Positions 34,057 through 43,008 are shown, numbered from the stretch's first letter. The stretch: 64,000 nt of DNA from Marinobacterium mangrovicola (GCF_004339595.1 NZ_SMFU01000009.1:496001-560000); one strand, 5' to 3'. Numbers and translations are program-made. The notes: generated by a model from the sequence alone, not told the origin.

Positions 34057-35346
34057 ATGTCCGAGCTTTCACACACCACTTCTTACTACGCCGCCTCTGC
34101 CAACGATAAGAGCCTCAGGCCCGCTCTGGAGAGCCAGGTTGAAGCCGATATCTGCATCATCGGCGCCGGTTTTTCCGGGCTCTCCACCGCCGTGCATCTG
34201 GCCGAGAAGGGATTCAAGGTTATCGTGCTTGACGCGACCCGCATCGGCTTTGGCGCCTCCGGCCGCAACGGCGGCCAGATTGTCCACAGCTACAGCCGCG
34301 ACATCGACTTTATCGAGCGCAACTATGGCCGGGCCACCGGCAAGGCGATGGGTGCCATGGCGTTCGAGGGCGGACGCATCATCCGCCGCCTGGTCAAGGA
34401 CTACAGCATTCAGTGTGATCTCAAGGACGGCGGTATTTTCGCGGCCTGCAACAACAAGCAGTTCGAGGAGCTGAAAGGCAAAAAGGCGCTCTGGGAGAGC
34501 CACGGCCACCAGGAGCTTGAACTCCTCAGTGAAACCGAGACCCGCAACTATATCGGCTCCAGCCGGTACAAGGGCGCACTGCTGGACAAGTCCGGCGGCC
34601 ATTTCCATCCGCTCAACCTGGTGCTGGGCGAAGCCGCCGCGCTGGAAAGCCTGGGCGGCGTGATCTACGAAGGCTCACCCGCGGTGAAGGTGGAAGAGGG
34701 TGACAAGGTTAAAGTGCACACGCGGAAAGGCGGCGTCACCGCTAACTTCCTGGTGGTTGCCGGCAACGCTTATCTCGGTGACCTGATCCCTAAACTTCAG
34801 GCCAAGGCGATGCCCTGCGGCACCCAGGTGATCGCTACCGCCCCGCTGAGCGAGGCGCAGCAGCGCGAGCTGCTACCCAAGGACCAATGCGTAGAGGACT
34901 GTAACTACCTGCTCGACTACTTCCGTCTGTCCGGCGACGGCCGCCTGATCTACGGCGGCGGTGTCACCTACGGTGCCCGCGAGCCGAGCAAGATCGAATC
35001 GCTGATTCTGCCGAAGATGCTGAAAACCTATCCGCAGCTGAAAGGCGTGAAGATCGACTACGCCTGGACCGGCAACTTCCTGCTCACCCTGATGCGCCTG
35101 CCGCAACTGGGTCGGGTCGGCTCCCACGCCAATATCTACTATGCCCAGGGCTACAGCGGCCACGGACTCACCTGCTCGCACCTGGCGGGTAAGGTACTGG
35201 CGGACGCAATCCAGGGCCAGGCGGAACGCTTCGATATCTTCGCTTCCCTGCCGCAATACCCCTTCCCCGGCGGGCGCATGATGCGCGTACCCTACACCGC
35301 CATCGGTGCGGCTTATTACAACCTGCGGGATAAACTCGGTATCTGA
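34057..35346 (+). CDS. FAD-dependent amine oxidase, gamma-glutamylputrescine oxidase-like (PuuB type)
   Basis: A 429-residue DAO-family flavoprotein. The FAD-binding motif is ADICIIGAGFSGLSTAVHLA (about 30-49), followed by GFGASGRNGGQI, typical of the PuuB/OrdL group; the C-terminal segment has YYAQGYSGHGLTCSHLAGK. PuuB oxidises gamma-glutamylputrescine to an aldehyde, ammonia and hydrogen peroxide, but related enzymes act on other amines or N-methyl amino acids. No other puu gene is near. The next gene, 89 bases downstream, is an ion-coupled carrier of the NhaC type, which might import the substrate. Family certain, substrate unknown. Confidence 0.87.
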   Translation: MSELSHTTSYYAASANDKSLRPALESQVEADICIIGAGFSGLSTAVHLAEKGFKVIVLDATRIGFGASGRNGGQIVHSYSRDIDFIERNYGRATGKAMGAMAFEGGRIIRRLVKDYSIQCDLKDGGIFAACNNKQFEELKGKKALWESHGHQELELLSETETRNYIGSSRYKGALLDKSGGHFHPLNLVLGEAAALESLGGVIYEGSPAVKVEEGDKVKVHTRKGGVTANFLVVAGNAYLGDLIPKLQAKAMPCGTQVIATAPLSEAQQRELLPKDQCVEDCNYLLDYFRLSGDGRLIYGGGVTYGAREPSKIESLILPKMLKTYPQLKGVKIDYAWTGNFLLTLMRLPQLGRVGSHANIYYAQGYSGHGLTCSHLAGKVLADAIQGQAERFDIFASLPQYPFPGGRMMRVPYTAIGAAYYNLRDKLGI

Positions 35347-35435
35347 CGCTGTTGCTGCCATGCCACTCCGGGCTGCCGGGGTGGTATGGCATCGCGCCCC
35401 ATTAAACACCCGACAATAATAAACAGGCCCTCTGA

Positions 35436-36938
35436 ATGAATACCAATCCTAGCCTTAACGCCGAGGTGATCGAGCCCGGCGGCCGGAATTCGCTGTCCAA
35501 CAGATCCCGTTCGATCCTCTTTTACTGCGTCATCCTGGCGGGTTTCGCCTATCTTTCCACTCAGTATTCCGCCGAGGAAGGCTACGGTTTTGTCAGCCTT
35601 TTGCCAGCCCTGCTGACCCTCTGTGTCGCCATCTACAGCCGCCGCGCGCTGGAAGCGATTTTTGCCGGCATTATCTCCGGACTGGTGCTACTGAACCCTT
35701 TGCAGGTAGTTGCCGGACTGGGCGATCTGTCGATCAACGTGGTGATGAACGAGACCATCGCCTGGATTGTGCTCGTCTGCGGCATGATGGGCGGACTGAT
35801 CAATATTCTTGAACGCGGCGGCAGCGTGGTCTGCTTCGGTGAAACCCTGGCGCGTCGAATCAAAACCAAGCGCGGCACGATGCTGACCACCTGCCTGCTG
35901 GGCATGCTGGTATTTATCGATGACTACCTGAACTCCCTGGCGGTGTCCGCGTCGATGAAAACACTTACCGACAAGTACCGCATCTCCCGCGAGAAACTGG
36001 CTTACCTGGTCGATTCCACCGCTGCACCGGTCTGTATTCTGGTACCGATATCCACCTGGGCGGTCTACTTTGCCGCCCTGCTGGAGGAGAACGGCGCCAC
36101 CGAAGCCGGCAAGGGGATGTCGCTCTATATCGACTCCATTCCGTTTATGGCCTACGGCTGGTTCGCGCTGCTGGTGGTGTTCCTGGTGGCCGGCGGCATC
36201 CTCGGCAACCTGGGGGCGATGAAACAGGCGGAAGCGCGGGCACAGAAAGGCGAGCCGGTGCCACCAGGCGTTGTGCTCGATGGCTTCGATACCTCCAACG
36301 TAAAGAAGGTCTCCCCGATCGTCGGTCTGATCAACTTCCTGCTGCCGATGGCGGTACTGGTGGGCGCCAGCGTCTACTACGAGATCGATCTGCTGCTCGG
36401 CGCGCTGACGGCTTCCCTGTTCACCATGGTGCTCTACTACTGGCAGAACCTGCTCAACTTCGGCCAGCTGGTGGATTCCATGCTCGATGGCTTCAAGGTG
36501 ATGCTGCACCCGATCGCCGTGGTCTGCGCCGGCTTCATGCTGAAGGATGTGAACGACCAGCTCGGCATGACGCCCTACATCATCGATGCACTGACGCCCT
36601 TCCTGTCCAAGGAGATGTTACCGGCACTGGTATTTGCCGTGATGGCGGCGGTGGTGTTCGCCACCGGTTCAAGCTGGGGGGTGTTTGTGGTTTCGCTGCC
36701 GATCGTGATTCCGATGGCGCAGGTGATGGATATGTCGATGCCGCTGACCGTGGGCGCGCTGCTCTCCGCTTCCGCGTTTGGCAGCCACGCCTGCTTCTTC
36801 AGTGACTCCACCGTGCTCTCGGCCCAGGGCTCCGGTTGCACATCGATGCAGCATGCGCTGACCCAGATCCCCTATGCGCTGCTGGGCGCGGCGTTCACCT
36901 TTGTGCTGTTTATCGGCCTTGGCTACGCCTTCGCCTGA
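35436..36938 (+). CDS. NhaC-family Na+/H+ antiporter or substrate carrier
   Basis: A 500-residue membrane protein with about 11-12 hydrophobic segments. The parts MLVFIDDYLNSLAVSASMK and the C-terminal GSHACFFSDSTVLSAQGSG mark the NhaC group of the ion transporter superfamily. Members swap sodium for protons, and some carry organic substrates such as malate/lactate or amino acids. It is directly downstream of a PuuB-like oxidase in the same direction with a gap of 89 bases, so a role in taking up an amine substrate is possible. A hairpin terminator follows. Confidence 0.88.
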   Translation: MNTNPSLNAEVIEPGGRNSLSNRSRSILFYCVILAGFAYLSTQYSAEEGYGFVSLLPALLTLCVAIYSRRALEAIFAGIISGLVLLNPLQVVAGLGDLSINVVMNETIAWIVLVCGMMGGLINILERGGSVVCFGETLARRIKTKRGTMLTTCLLGMLVFIDDYLNSLAVSASMKTLTDKYRISREKLAYLVDSTAAPVCILVPISTWAVYFAALLEENGATEAGKGMSLYIDSIPFMAYGWFALLVVFLVAGGILGNLGAMKQAEARAQKGEPVPPGVVLDGFDTSNVKKVSPIVGLINFLLPMAVLVGASVYYEIDLLLGALTASLFTMVLYYWQNLLNFGQLVDSMLDGFKVMLHPIAVVCAGFMLKDVNDQLGMTPYIIDALTPFLSKEMLPALVFAVMAAVVFATGSSWGVFVVSLPIVIPMAQVMDMSMPLTVGALLSASAFGSHACFFSDSTVLSAQGSGCTSMQHALTQIPYALLGAAFTFVLFIGLGYAFA

Positions 36939-36972
36939 TTCTGCCCCTGCTTTCTCCACTCCCTTTCTCCAC

Positions 36973-37006
36973 TCCCCGGGCTGCTGCGCCAGGCCGGGGA
37001 TTTTTT
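36973..37006 (+). terminator. Intrinsic terminator after NhaC-type gene
   Basis: Stem TCCCCGG/CCGGGGA closing a 14-base loop, followed by six T. Confidence 0.75.
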
Positions 37007-37027
37007 CTGGGTGGGGAGTCAGGCCCT

Positions 37028-37336
37028 TCAGAGATAGCCGAAGCTGACCGGCATTTTGGTATAGAACAGGTTCAACCCCCTGTCCTTGAAGTGATCCAGT
37101 AGCGCCTCACAGGCCTGGGCTTCGGCGACGATGGTGACCTGGATCGGCTGCTCCGACAGGTCGAACATGTTGACCATATGGGACTTGCCGTCGTGGCCGA
37201 TGCCTTCCACCGAGGCGTTCATGGTGGCGCCGCGCACACCCAGTTTAAGCGCCTCATCCATCACCCACTGAGCCAGCCCTCGCCCTTCGTGCTGACGATC
37301 CTGCTGGGTGTAAAAGGTAAGCTGATAACCGTCCAT
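37028..37336 (-). CDS. DUF190 (PII-like) protein
   Basis: A 102-residue protein that fits the DUF190 family, which has the fold of PII signalling proteins: GRGLAQWVMDEALKLGVRGA is the helix that lines the trimer, followed by TMNASVEGIGHDG and QVTIVAEAQACEALLDHF. Family members often sit beside fluoride channels (CrcB) or transporters and may sense nucleotides. Here there is no CrcB gene; the neighbours are an NhaC-type antiporter (convergent) and an efflux operon (same strand, upstream). It could be the last gene of the efflux unit, 98 bases downstream of the membrane fusion protein, but this is unproven. Confidence 0.8.
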   Translation of the reverse strand: MDGYQLTFYTQQDRQHEGRGLAQWVMDEALKLGVRGATMNASVEGIGHDGKSHMVNMFDLSEQPIQVTIVAEAQACEALLDHFKDRGLNLFYTKMPVSFGYL

Positions 37337-37434
37337 CTCTTCCTCCGATACGGCACTGGGGCCGCAGCACTGATCCTGTAATACAGGGTGTTTAACCCCG
37401 CATTCCGCAACGCAGATAGCTTTTCAATATCCTG

Positions 37435-38463
37435 TTAACGTACCTCAACCTCTGTAATCACCGACATGCCCACGCGCAGGGAATCGAGCTTTTCCGGTGC
37501 TGAGGTCAAACGGATCTTCACCGGCAGTCGCTGGACGATCTTGGTGAAGTTGCCGGTAGCATTATGCGGTGCCACCGGCGAGAAGGAGACGCTGCTGGCG
37601 GGGCCTATGTTATCCACAACCCCTTCAAGCTCCAGATCCGGGAAGCTGTCCACGCTGATGCTGACCTTCTGGCCAGGCTGCATATGGGTCAGCTGGGTTT
37701 CGCGGAAATTGGCCTGCACATAAATCTGATCCAGTGGCACCAGCGCCAGCAGCGGATCACCCGGGTGCACATAGCCACCCACACGGGCACGGCGCTGTGC
37801 CACCACACCGCTCACGGGCGCGGTGATATGGGCATAGGAGAGCTGCAGTTTGGCGTTATCCACCGCACTGGCGCTGGCTGTCAGGCCGGCTTCGGCGGCC
37901 TTCAGTTGCGCTTTCAATACCTCTACCTGCTGACGCGCTGACGCCAACTCCGCTTCATCCCTGGCCGTGGTAGCTTTGAGTCCGTCCAGCTCAGCCCGGG
38001 CGCGCTCCTTGGCCTGGCGGGTACCTGAGCCCTCATTGGCCAGATTGCTGAAGCGTTGAAAGTCAGCCTGAGCTAGGGTCAGCTGTGAGCGATCCACCTC
38101 AATCACCGCCAGCGCCTTCGCCACTTGACTCTTCTGCCGCTCAATCTGCTGCGCCAGCGTTTCAACTCTCGCCTCAGCTTCCAACCGCTGGGCCCCGGCC
38201 TGCTGCAATGCCAGTTGCAGATCACGGTCATCGATATCGACCAGCGGATCACCAGCCTTCACAGACTGGTAGTCCTCCACATGCAGCTCAGAAACCTTGC
38301 CGGTGATGCGCGGTGCCACCACGGTAAAGTCGGCGCGCAGGTACGCATCATCGGTGACCTGCGTGGCGCTGGAGCCCTCATCGCTGTTAAACAGATAAAT
38401 ACCCGCTCCGATCAAGACCAGCGCGGCGGTAACAAGGGTGATGGATCGCGTACTCTTGGACAT
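37435..38463 (-). CDS. Efflux pump membrane fusion protein (HlyD/EmrA type)
   Basis: A 342-residue periplasmic adaptor. One N-terminal membrane segment (about 8-25), then the lipoyl half-motif VEDYQSVKAGDPLVDIDDRD, a long coiled coil (about 75-200, AGAQRLEAEARVETLAQQ), and the second half of the lipoyl/beta-barrel domain with ITAPVSGVVAQRRARVGGYV. It links the inner-membrane carrier to the outer-membrane channel. It is the last of three genes read from 41548; its ATG lies 38 bases after the carrier stop. Confidence 0.93.
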   Translation of the reverse strand: MSKSTRSITLVTAALVLIGAGIYLFNSDEGSSATQVTDDAYLRADFTVVAPRITGKVSELHVEDYQSVKAGDPLVDIDDRDLQLALQQAGAQRLEAEARVETLAQQIERQKSQVAKALAVIEVDRSQLTLAQADFQRFSNLANEGSGTRQAKERARAELDGLKATTARDEAELASARQQVEVLKAQLKAAEAGLTASASAVDNAKLQLSYAHITAPVSGVVAQRRARVGGYVHPGDPLLALVPLDQIYVQANFRETQLTHMQPGQKVSISVDSFPDLELEGVVDNIGPASSVSFSPVAPHNATGNFTKIVQRLPVKIRLTSAPEKLDSLRVGMSVITEVEVR

Positions 38464-38501
38464 GCTATTTCCGTGTTTCAGTCATTCATTAATGATGCGG
38501 A

Positions 38502-40040
38502 TTACTCAGGCTTCACCTGGGGCGCGGGGATATATTTCAGGCAGAGCACCGGAGGAATCAGCAGCAACATCAGGACGCCGTAGATCTCATAGAGATCGGC
38601 TCCGGCCAACACCAGCGCCTGCTGATTAACGATCTGCCCCAACTCTGCAATACCGCTTCCCGTATCCGGCTGTGAAAGCCAGTAGCTGCTCTGGCCCCGC
38701 AGTATCTCGCTGTGGAAGGTCTGCCGGCTGTGCATCAGTTCACCGACCATGGCGCCGCTGAACAGAGTGCCAAAGGCGCGCATGGTGTTGATAATACCGG
38801 CCACAAACGGCCCTTCGGCCGGCTGTACCACGCTGGTTCCGAGAAACAGCAAAGGCACGATAGCGAGCGGCTGACCGAGCGTCTGCAGGACCTGACCGAA
38901 GAAAAACTGGCTGACCATCCACTCACTGTTCAGCTGTGAGTTGACCAGGCACCCCATCCCCATGAGAAACAGGCCGCCAGCAAACAGGTAACGGGCATCA
39001 ACCCAGCGTTGATACAACAGTATCGCCACCAGCGAACCCAGTATCAGTTGCGGCACACCGACGATCAGGCCCAGTTCGGTCATCTGCTCGATACGGAACC
39101 CCTGGAAAGCGGATAGCAGGTTCATCGGCAGCGCAACGGCCGCCCCCATCCCCAGCAGCAGGCAGAAAAACACCGCAAACCCGAGACCGATATTGCGCCG
39201 CCCCATTATCTGCAGACGCATAAACGGCGCCGGATGGAACCATTCGCTGAACAAAAACAGCACTAATAGCCCGATACCGGTAACGAAACCGGCCTGGATC
39301 AGCGACGAGTTAAACCAGTCGAGCCGCACCGCCTGGCTGGTAGCCAGCGCCACAATCACAAGTCCAGGAACACCCAGCGACATCCCCAGCCAGTTAGCCT
39401 GTTTGATGCGTGCGTAAGCCGGCGGCATGGCCGGCAGCCCCCAGGCCACGAGCGGAATGGAGATGCAGCCGACAACGACCAACTGCCAATAGAGCCAGCG
39501 CCACTCATTCAGCGATTCCAGACTGTAGGCGGCCAGCCAGACCGCCACATTGGGCGCAAGCGTAGCGGTCATCGCATACAGCGCAAGTGCATGCAGACGG
39601 ATCTGAGCCGGTAGAAAGCGCAGTGCCGCCATCATCAGCAGAGGTATCAACGCGCCAGCAAACAGCCCCTGCATGAAACGCAGTACCAACAGTGCGTGAT
39701 AGTTGGTCACCTCAGGGATAATCAGCGCCAGCAGGACAACCAGCCCCTGCATGCAGAGATGAAAGCGACGTAGCGAAAAGGTAATGGCGAACCAGGTCGC
39801 AAAGGGCATCACCGCCAATTCTCCGGCGGCATAGGCCGAATCAAGCCAGCTAGCCATATCCTGATCGATACCCAGCGCGCCGCTGATATCAGTCATACCC
39901 AGGCCAACCATGCGGTTGCTGAGACCCGCCATCATCGCCGCCAACAGCACACCCAACAGCCCGGTGAGCAGCCGCCAATCATAGATAGACTGCCCCCCTT
40001 GGGGCGTGGCGCTGGGCGCTGCGGCCGGAGCGGCACTCAT
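38502..40040 (-). CDS. MFS multidrug exporter of the DHA2 (EmrB) family
   Basis: A 512-residue membrane protein with about 14 hydrophobic segments, the number expected for DHA2 exporters. The segment LDSAYAAGELAVMPFATWFA is the region that in EmrB begins with W-V-x-x-Y. The first 20 residues are Ala/Pro/Gln-rich and polar. It pumps hydrophobic compounds using the proton gradient. Its start overlaps the stop of the upstream outer-membrane gene by four bases (ATGA), so the pump parts are co-translated. Confidence 0.92.
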   Translation of the reverse strand: MSAAPAAAPSATPQGGQSIYDWRLLTGLLGVLLAAMMAGLSNRMVGLGMTDISGALGIDQDMASWLDSAYAAGELAVMPFATWFAITFSLRRFHLCMQGLVVLLALIIPEVTNYHALLVLRFMQGLFAGALIPLLMMAALRFLPAQIRLHALALYAMTATLAPNVAVWLAAYSLESLNEWRWLYWQLVVVGCISIPLVAWGLPAMPPAYARIKQANWLGMSLGVPGLVIVALATSQAVRLDWFNSSLIQAGFVTGIGLLVLFLFSEWFHPAPFMRLQIMGRRNIGLGFAVFFCLLLGMGAAVALPMNLLSAFQGFRIEQMTELGLIVGVPQLILGSLVAILLYQRWVDARYLFAGGLFLMGMGCLVNSQLNSEWMVSQFFFGQVLQTLGQPLAIVPLLFLGTSVVQPAEGPFVAGIINTMRAFGTLFSGAMVGELMHSRQTFHSEILRGQSSYWLSQPDTGSGIAELGQIVNQQALVLAGADLYEIYGVLMLLLIPPVLCLKYIPAPQVKPE

Positions 40041-41548
40041 AAAGCTTTACCTGCCGCGACCTGCTCGCTATCTCCGGTTTCAAGCGCCTGCTGTTGCCAG
40101 CCGCCGCCCAGGGATCGGTATAGCGAGACGATACTCAGTGCGGCTTCGGTCTGACCTGCCGCCTGCTGCTGTGATCGGGCGATCAGATCCAGCTGCGCCT
40201 GGAGCACGTCCATGCGGCTGGCATAGCCTTCATCTTCGGCATGTTCGGTACGGGTGTACGCCTCGCGCTGGCGTTCCAGCGCTTCGTTCAGGCGCGTGTA
40301 GCGCTGTGCCATCAGCTGATGCGTATTGAGCGCATCATCCACCTCGTGCCAGGCGTCCAGCACCGTGGTGACATAGCGGATTGCCGCCTGTTGCTGACTG
40401 ACATCAGCCAGCTCCAGCGTGCGACGCAGCCGGCCACCCTGGAAGATCGGCAGGTAGAGACTCGGGCCCACAGAAAAGGCACGACTGCCCCAGCTCCCCA
40501 GGTCATTAAGCTCAAACGCTTCGCGGTCGTAGCTGCCGGTCAGCCTCAGGCGTGGGTAGAAATCCGCCTGTGCCGCACCCAGGTCCGCCAGGGCCGCCTT
40601 CAGCTGTGCCTCGGCGCGCAGAATGTCGGGGCGCTTGCGCACCTCGCTGCTGGGAATGCCCACCGGCACGGCCTCAGGCAACTGTGGCAGCGATACGCCG
40701 CTGGCAAGACGCTGATCCAGCGCATGGGGCTTGAGCCCGAGCATCTGTTCCAACAGGTTCTGCTGCCGCTCACGCTGTTGCCGCAGCGGCGCCAGATCCG
40801 CCTGGGCCGATGCCAGCTGCGCCTGAACCTTGGCCACATCGGTCTCGGTGGCGACACCGTTGCGGACGCGGCTTTGGGTCAGCTCAACCAACGTTTGGTA
40901 AAGCGCCACCCGCTGCTGACTCCAGCGCAGTTGCTGCTCACTGACCCGCAGCAGCATATAGTGTCGGGCGATGGCCGCCGCGTTGGAGATGGCAACGGCC
41001 TGCTGATTGAACCGGCTCGCCATGGCCCGCTCACGGGCACCCTGCTCCAACTGGTCCAGGTAACCAAACAGATCCAGCTCCCAGCTGGCCTGAACCCCCA
41101 GTTCCCAGTAGTCATGCGCCTTGGGACTACCGCCGATACGCGCATTGGGCGAGTTTTCGCTGATACCTGAACGGCTGTACTCCGCTCCCATCCCTAACTG
41201 CGGATTACCCTGCGACTCAACCAACCCCAGCCGTGCCACCTGAGCTGCTACCTGCAGCGCTGCCAGCTGCCGCTCCGGGCTAGCTTCAACCGCCTGCTGT
41301 TCAAGCCAGTTCAGCGTGTCATCACCGAACAGCTGCCACCATTGCGCCGGCATCACTGCGTCACTCAACAGGGGATTCTGCTGTGCCAGAGGCAGCTCCA
41401 CTTCCATCAGATCGGAGTCAGCGGGGTTATCAACTTCAACCATCGGAGCACAGCCTGCCAGGGCGATACAGGCCACCATCAGGGTCACTAGCAAAGGCGG
41501 GCGGCACCCGGCAATGGGAGGACTATTAAAGAACATACGCAAAAACAT
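40037..41548 (-). CDS. Outer-membrane efflux channel lipoprotein (NodT/OprM family)
   Basis: A 503-residue TolC-type channel. A lipoprotein signal ends at Cys33 (IALAGC), so the mature protein is fatty-acylated and anchored in the outer membrane. The two long coiled-coil repeats are visible, for example RVRNGVATETDVAKVQAQLA and DEGYASRMDVLQAQLDLIAR, and the segment RKRPDILRAEAQL is a NodT hallmark. It is the first gene of the three-part pump operon. Its ATG is six bases from a palindrome that probably binds the divergent TetR regulator. No ribosome site is seen before this ATG; a second ATG four codons later is possible. Confidence 0.92.
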   Translation of the reverse strand: MFLRMFFNSPPIAGCRPPLLVTLMVACIALAGCAPMVEVDNPADSDLMEVELPLAQQNPLLSDAVMPAQWWQLFGDDTLNWLEQQAVEASPERQLAALQVAAQVARLGLVESQGNPQLGMGAEYSRSGISENSPNARIGGSPKAHDYWELGVQASWELDLFGYLDQLEQGARERAMASRFNQQAVAISNAAAIARHYMLLRVSEQQLRWSQQRVALYQTLVELTQSRVRNGVATETDVAKVQAQLASAQADLAPLRQQRERQQNLLEQMLGLKPHALDQRLASGVSLPQLPEAVPVGIPSSEVRKRPDILRAEAQLKAALADLGAAQADFYPRLRLTGSYDREAFELNDLGSWGSRAFSVGPSLYLPIFQGGRLRRTLELADVSQQQAAIRYVTTVLDAWHEVDDALNTHQLMAQRYTRLNEALERQREAYTRTEHAEDEGYASRMDVLQAQLDLIARSQQQAAGQTEAALSIVSLYRSLGGGWQQQALETGDSEQVAAGKAL

Positions 41549-41553
41549 CGCTT

Positions 41554-41590
41554 AAACTAAACTAAACTAGACAGTACAGTTTAGTTGCAT
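41554..41590. promoter_or_regulatory. Likely TetR operator between the efflux operon and its regulator
   Basis: A near-perfect palindrome: AACTAAACT (41560-41568), nine-base spacer, AGTTTAGTT (41578-41586). The left arm is preceded by another AAACT unit, giving three direct repeats of AAACTA. TTGCAT on the minus strand (41585-41590) could be a -35 element for the efflux operon, so a bound repressor would block it. Similar AAACTNNNCNGTNCAGTTT-like sites serve TetR regulators of efflux pumps. Confidence 0.65.
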
Positions 41591-41627
41591 GCAACTTACA
41601 AATATAGTCTTAGAATGGTTTGATTTG

Positions 41628-41645
41628 GTGAACCGAGTAGTTCAC
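41628..41645. promoter_or_regulatory. Second palindrome, possible operator near tetR promoter
   Basis: GTGAAC (41628-41633), six-base spacer, GTTCAC (41640-41645): a perfect 6-bp inverted repeat just before TATAAA at about 41652, which may be the -10 of the TetR gene. Different in sequence from the first palindrome, so it may bind another protein. Confidence 0.4.
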
Positions 41646-41774
41646 TTTTGGTATAAATCGATTAAATACCAGCACAAAACCCATTGCTATTGAGACAGCC
41701 AGGCCAGCTGGTTATAGTTTGCCGGGCTCTTCAGACCGATCCACAGAGAACAATTCACAATAATCAGGTGCCAC

Positions 41775-42398
41775 ATGGAGCAGAGCGCAAAACCCGACCA
41801 CAAGCGACAGGCAATTCTGACTGCCGCTGCCGACGTGTTCCTGCAACATGGGTTCAGCGGCGCCACCACCGATATGATTCAACGTGCAGCGGGCGTGTCC
41901 AAGGCCACCATCTACACCCGTTACCCCACCAAGGAAGCTCTATTTTGCGATGCCATCGAGCACCTCTGCCTGGTGATGCGGGAACAGTTCGCTGAGCTGG
42001 CGGTGGACGAAGAAGACCTGCGTACCCGGCTTGAAGCGATCGCCCATGCATATATGGACCTGGCTCTCTCCGCCAGCGCCATGGCCCTGCTCAGAATAGT
42101 GATCTCCGAGGCGCCACACTTCCCCAGCCTGGCGCGACGCTTCTTCCTGGTCGGCCCCAACGTCATCGACCCAATGGTCTCCAGGCATCTGGAACTGGCT
42201 GCAGAGAAAGGCGAGCTGGACCTGCACGCTGTCGGTACCGCCGACGCCGGCCGGATCTTCATCGGCATGCTGCGCGGTATCAGCAACCTGGAGGCGCTAA
42301 CCCATCCCACGGCCCTGCCGTCCCAGGCACAGATCGATCGCTGGGTCGCCCTGGCGGTGGATACTTTTTTACGCGCCTACGCCACGGAACAGCCCTGA
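41775..42398 (+). CDS. TetR/AcrR-family repressor of the efflux operon
   Basis: A 207-residue regulator with an N-terminal TetR helix-turn-helix (about 10-56, DMIQRAAGVSKATIYTRYPT) and a helical ligand-binding domain. It resembles the AcrR/AefR group that controls multidrug pumps. It is divergent from the three-gene efflux operon and 226 bases from it, with two palindromes between, so it most likely represses the pump and perhaps itself, and is released by a drug-like ligand. Its stop codon lies within the first unit of a tandem repeat. Confidence 0.9.
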   Translation: MEQSAKPDHKRQAILTAAADVFLQHGFSGATTDMIQRAAGVSKATIYTRYPTKEALFCDAIEHLCLVMREQFAELAVDEEDLRTRLEAIAHAYMDLALSASAMALLRIVISEAPHFPSLARRFFLVGPNVIDPMVSRHLELAAEKGELDLHAVGTADAGRIFIGMLRGISNLEALTHPTALPSQAQIDRWVALAVDTFLRAYATEQP

Positions 42399-42466
42399 GC
42401 GCATGAAATACACAAAGCCTTGAGCGTCAGAAACGTAAAAAGTCTTGAGCATCTGAAACGCAAAAG
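42394..42466. repeat. Three tandem imperfect 24-25-base repeats
   Basis: Units at 42394-42417, 42418-42442 and 42443-42466, each of the form CCTTGAGC-TC-GAAACG-AAAAG. The first unit includes the stop codon of the TetR gene; the last runs into a terminator stem. Units two and three differ at only a few positions; unit one is more diverged. Confidence 0.75.
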
Positions 42467-42487
42467 CCCCCTTTCGGGGGCTTAAAA
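42463..42487. terminator. Terminator after tetR
   Basis: Stem AAGCCCCC/GGGGGCTT with loop TTTC; A-rich on both sides, so on the minus strand it is followed by T-rich sequence only partly. It separates the TetR gene from the convergent membrane-protein gene. Confidence 0.7.
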
Positions 42488-42507
42488 AGAAGATTTTTCG
42501 CTTTGCC

Positions 42508-43008
42508 TCAGGGAGTTTCAGGCGAGACCGAATAGCCCGGGCGTGAAAACGCCCTGAAGGTAAACGCCGCCAGGGAAACGATGCCCCAGGCCAGGCCCAG
42601 CACCACACCGCAGTCGATAATTCCACGCCAGGGCTGCTCTATCTGACGTACGATCAGCACCAGCACAACGATGCCCGCCGTCAGGCAGATGGAGATGATC
42701 TGGCGCTTGCGCGTGGCATGGAAGTAACCCATACCGAAAAACGGCGCGAAAATCAGGCGTGCCGGTGTCACGTTACGCTGCAGGTAAAGCAGGCGCGCCG
42801 CCACACGCGGCGAGAAGTTCTGCTGAAAGCCGCGGTAACCCTCGGCAAACCCCATGAACAGCACACAGGCCACCAGGGCCACCCAGTGATACCAGCTAAA
42901 GCTGTGAACGGGCATATCCAGCGCCAGCGCCCCCAGACGATAGATGGCGCTGCTGAACAACATGATAATGCCGCAGAATCCCCAGATCGCTGCAATCGTA
43001 CCCAGCAT
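42508..43008 (-). CDS. Four-helix membrane protein, function unknown
   Basis: A 166-residue protein with four hydrophobic segments (about 1-22, 45-60, 105-122 and 132-152 from the ATG at 43008) and a basic loop with RGFQQNFSPRVAARLLYLQ and FFGMGYFHATRKRQ. A longer form from a TTG at 43056 (182 residues) is possible, but TATAAT on the minus strand at 43048-43053 suggests that transcription starts inside that extension. The pattern GYFHATRKRQIIS resembles conserved uncharacterised membrane proteins of gammaproteobacteria. No function can be given. Confidence 0.75.
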   Translation of the reverse strand: MLGTIAAIWGFCGIIMLFSSAIYRLGALALDMPVHSFSWYHWVALVACVLFMGFAEGYRGFQQNFSPRVAARLLYLQRNVTPARLIFAPFFGMGYFHATRKRQIISICLTAGIVVLVLIVRQIEQPWRGIIDCGVVLGLAWGIVSLAAFTFRAFSRPGYSVSPETP

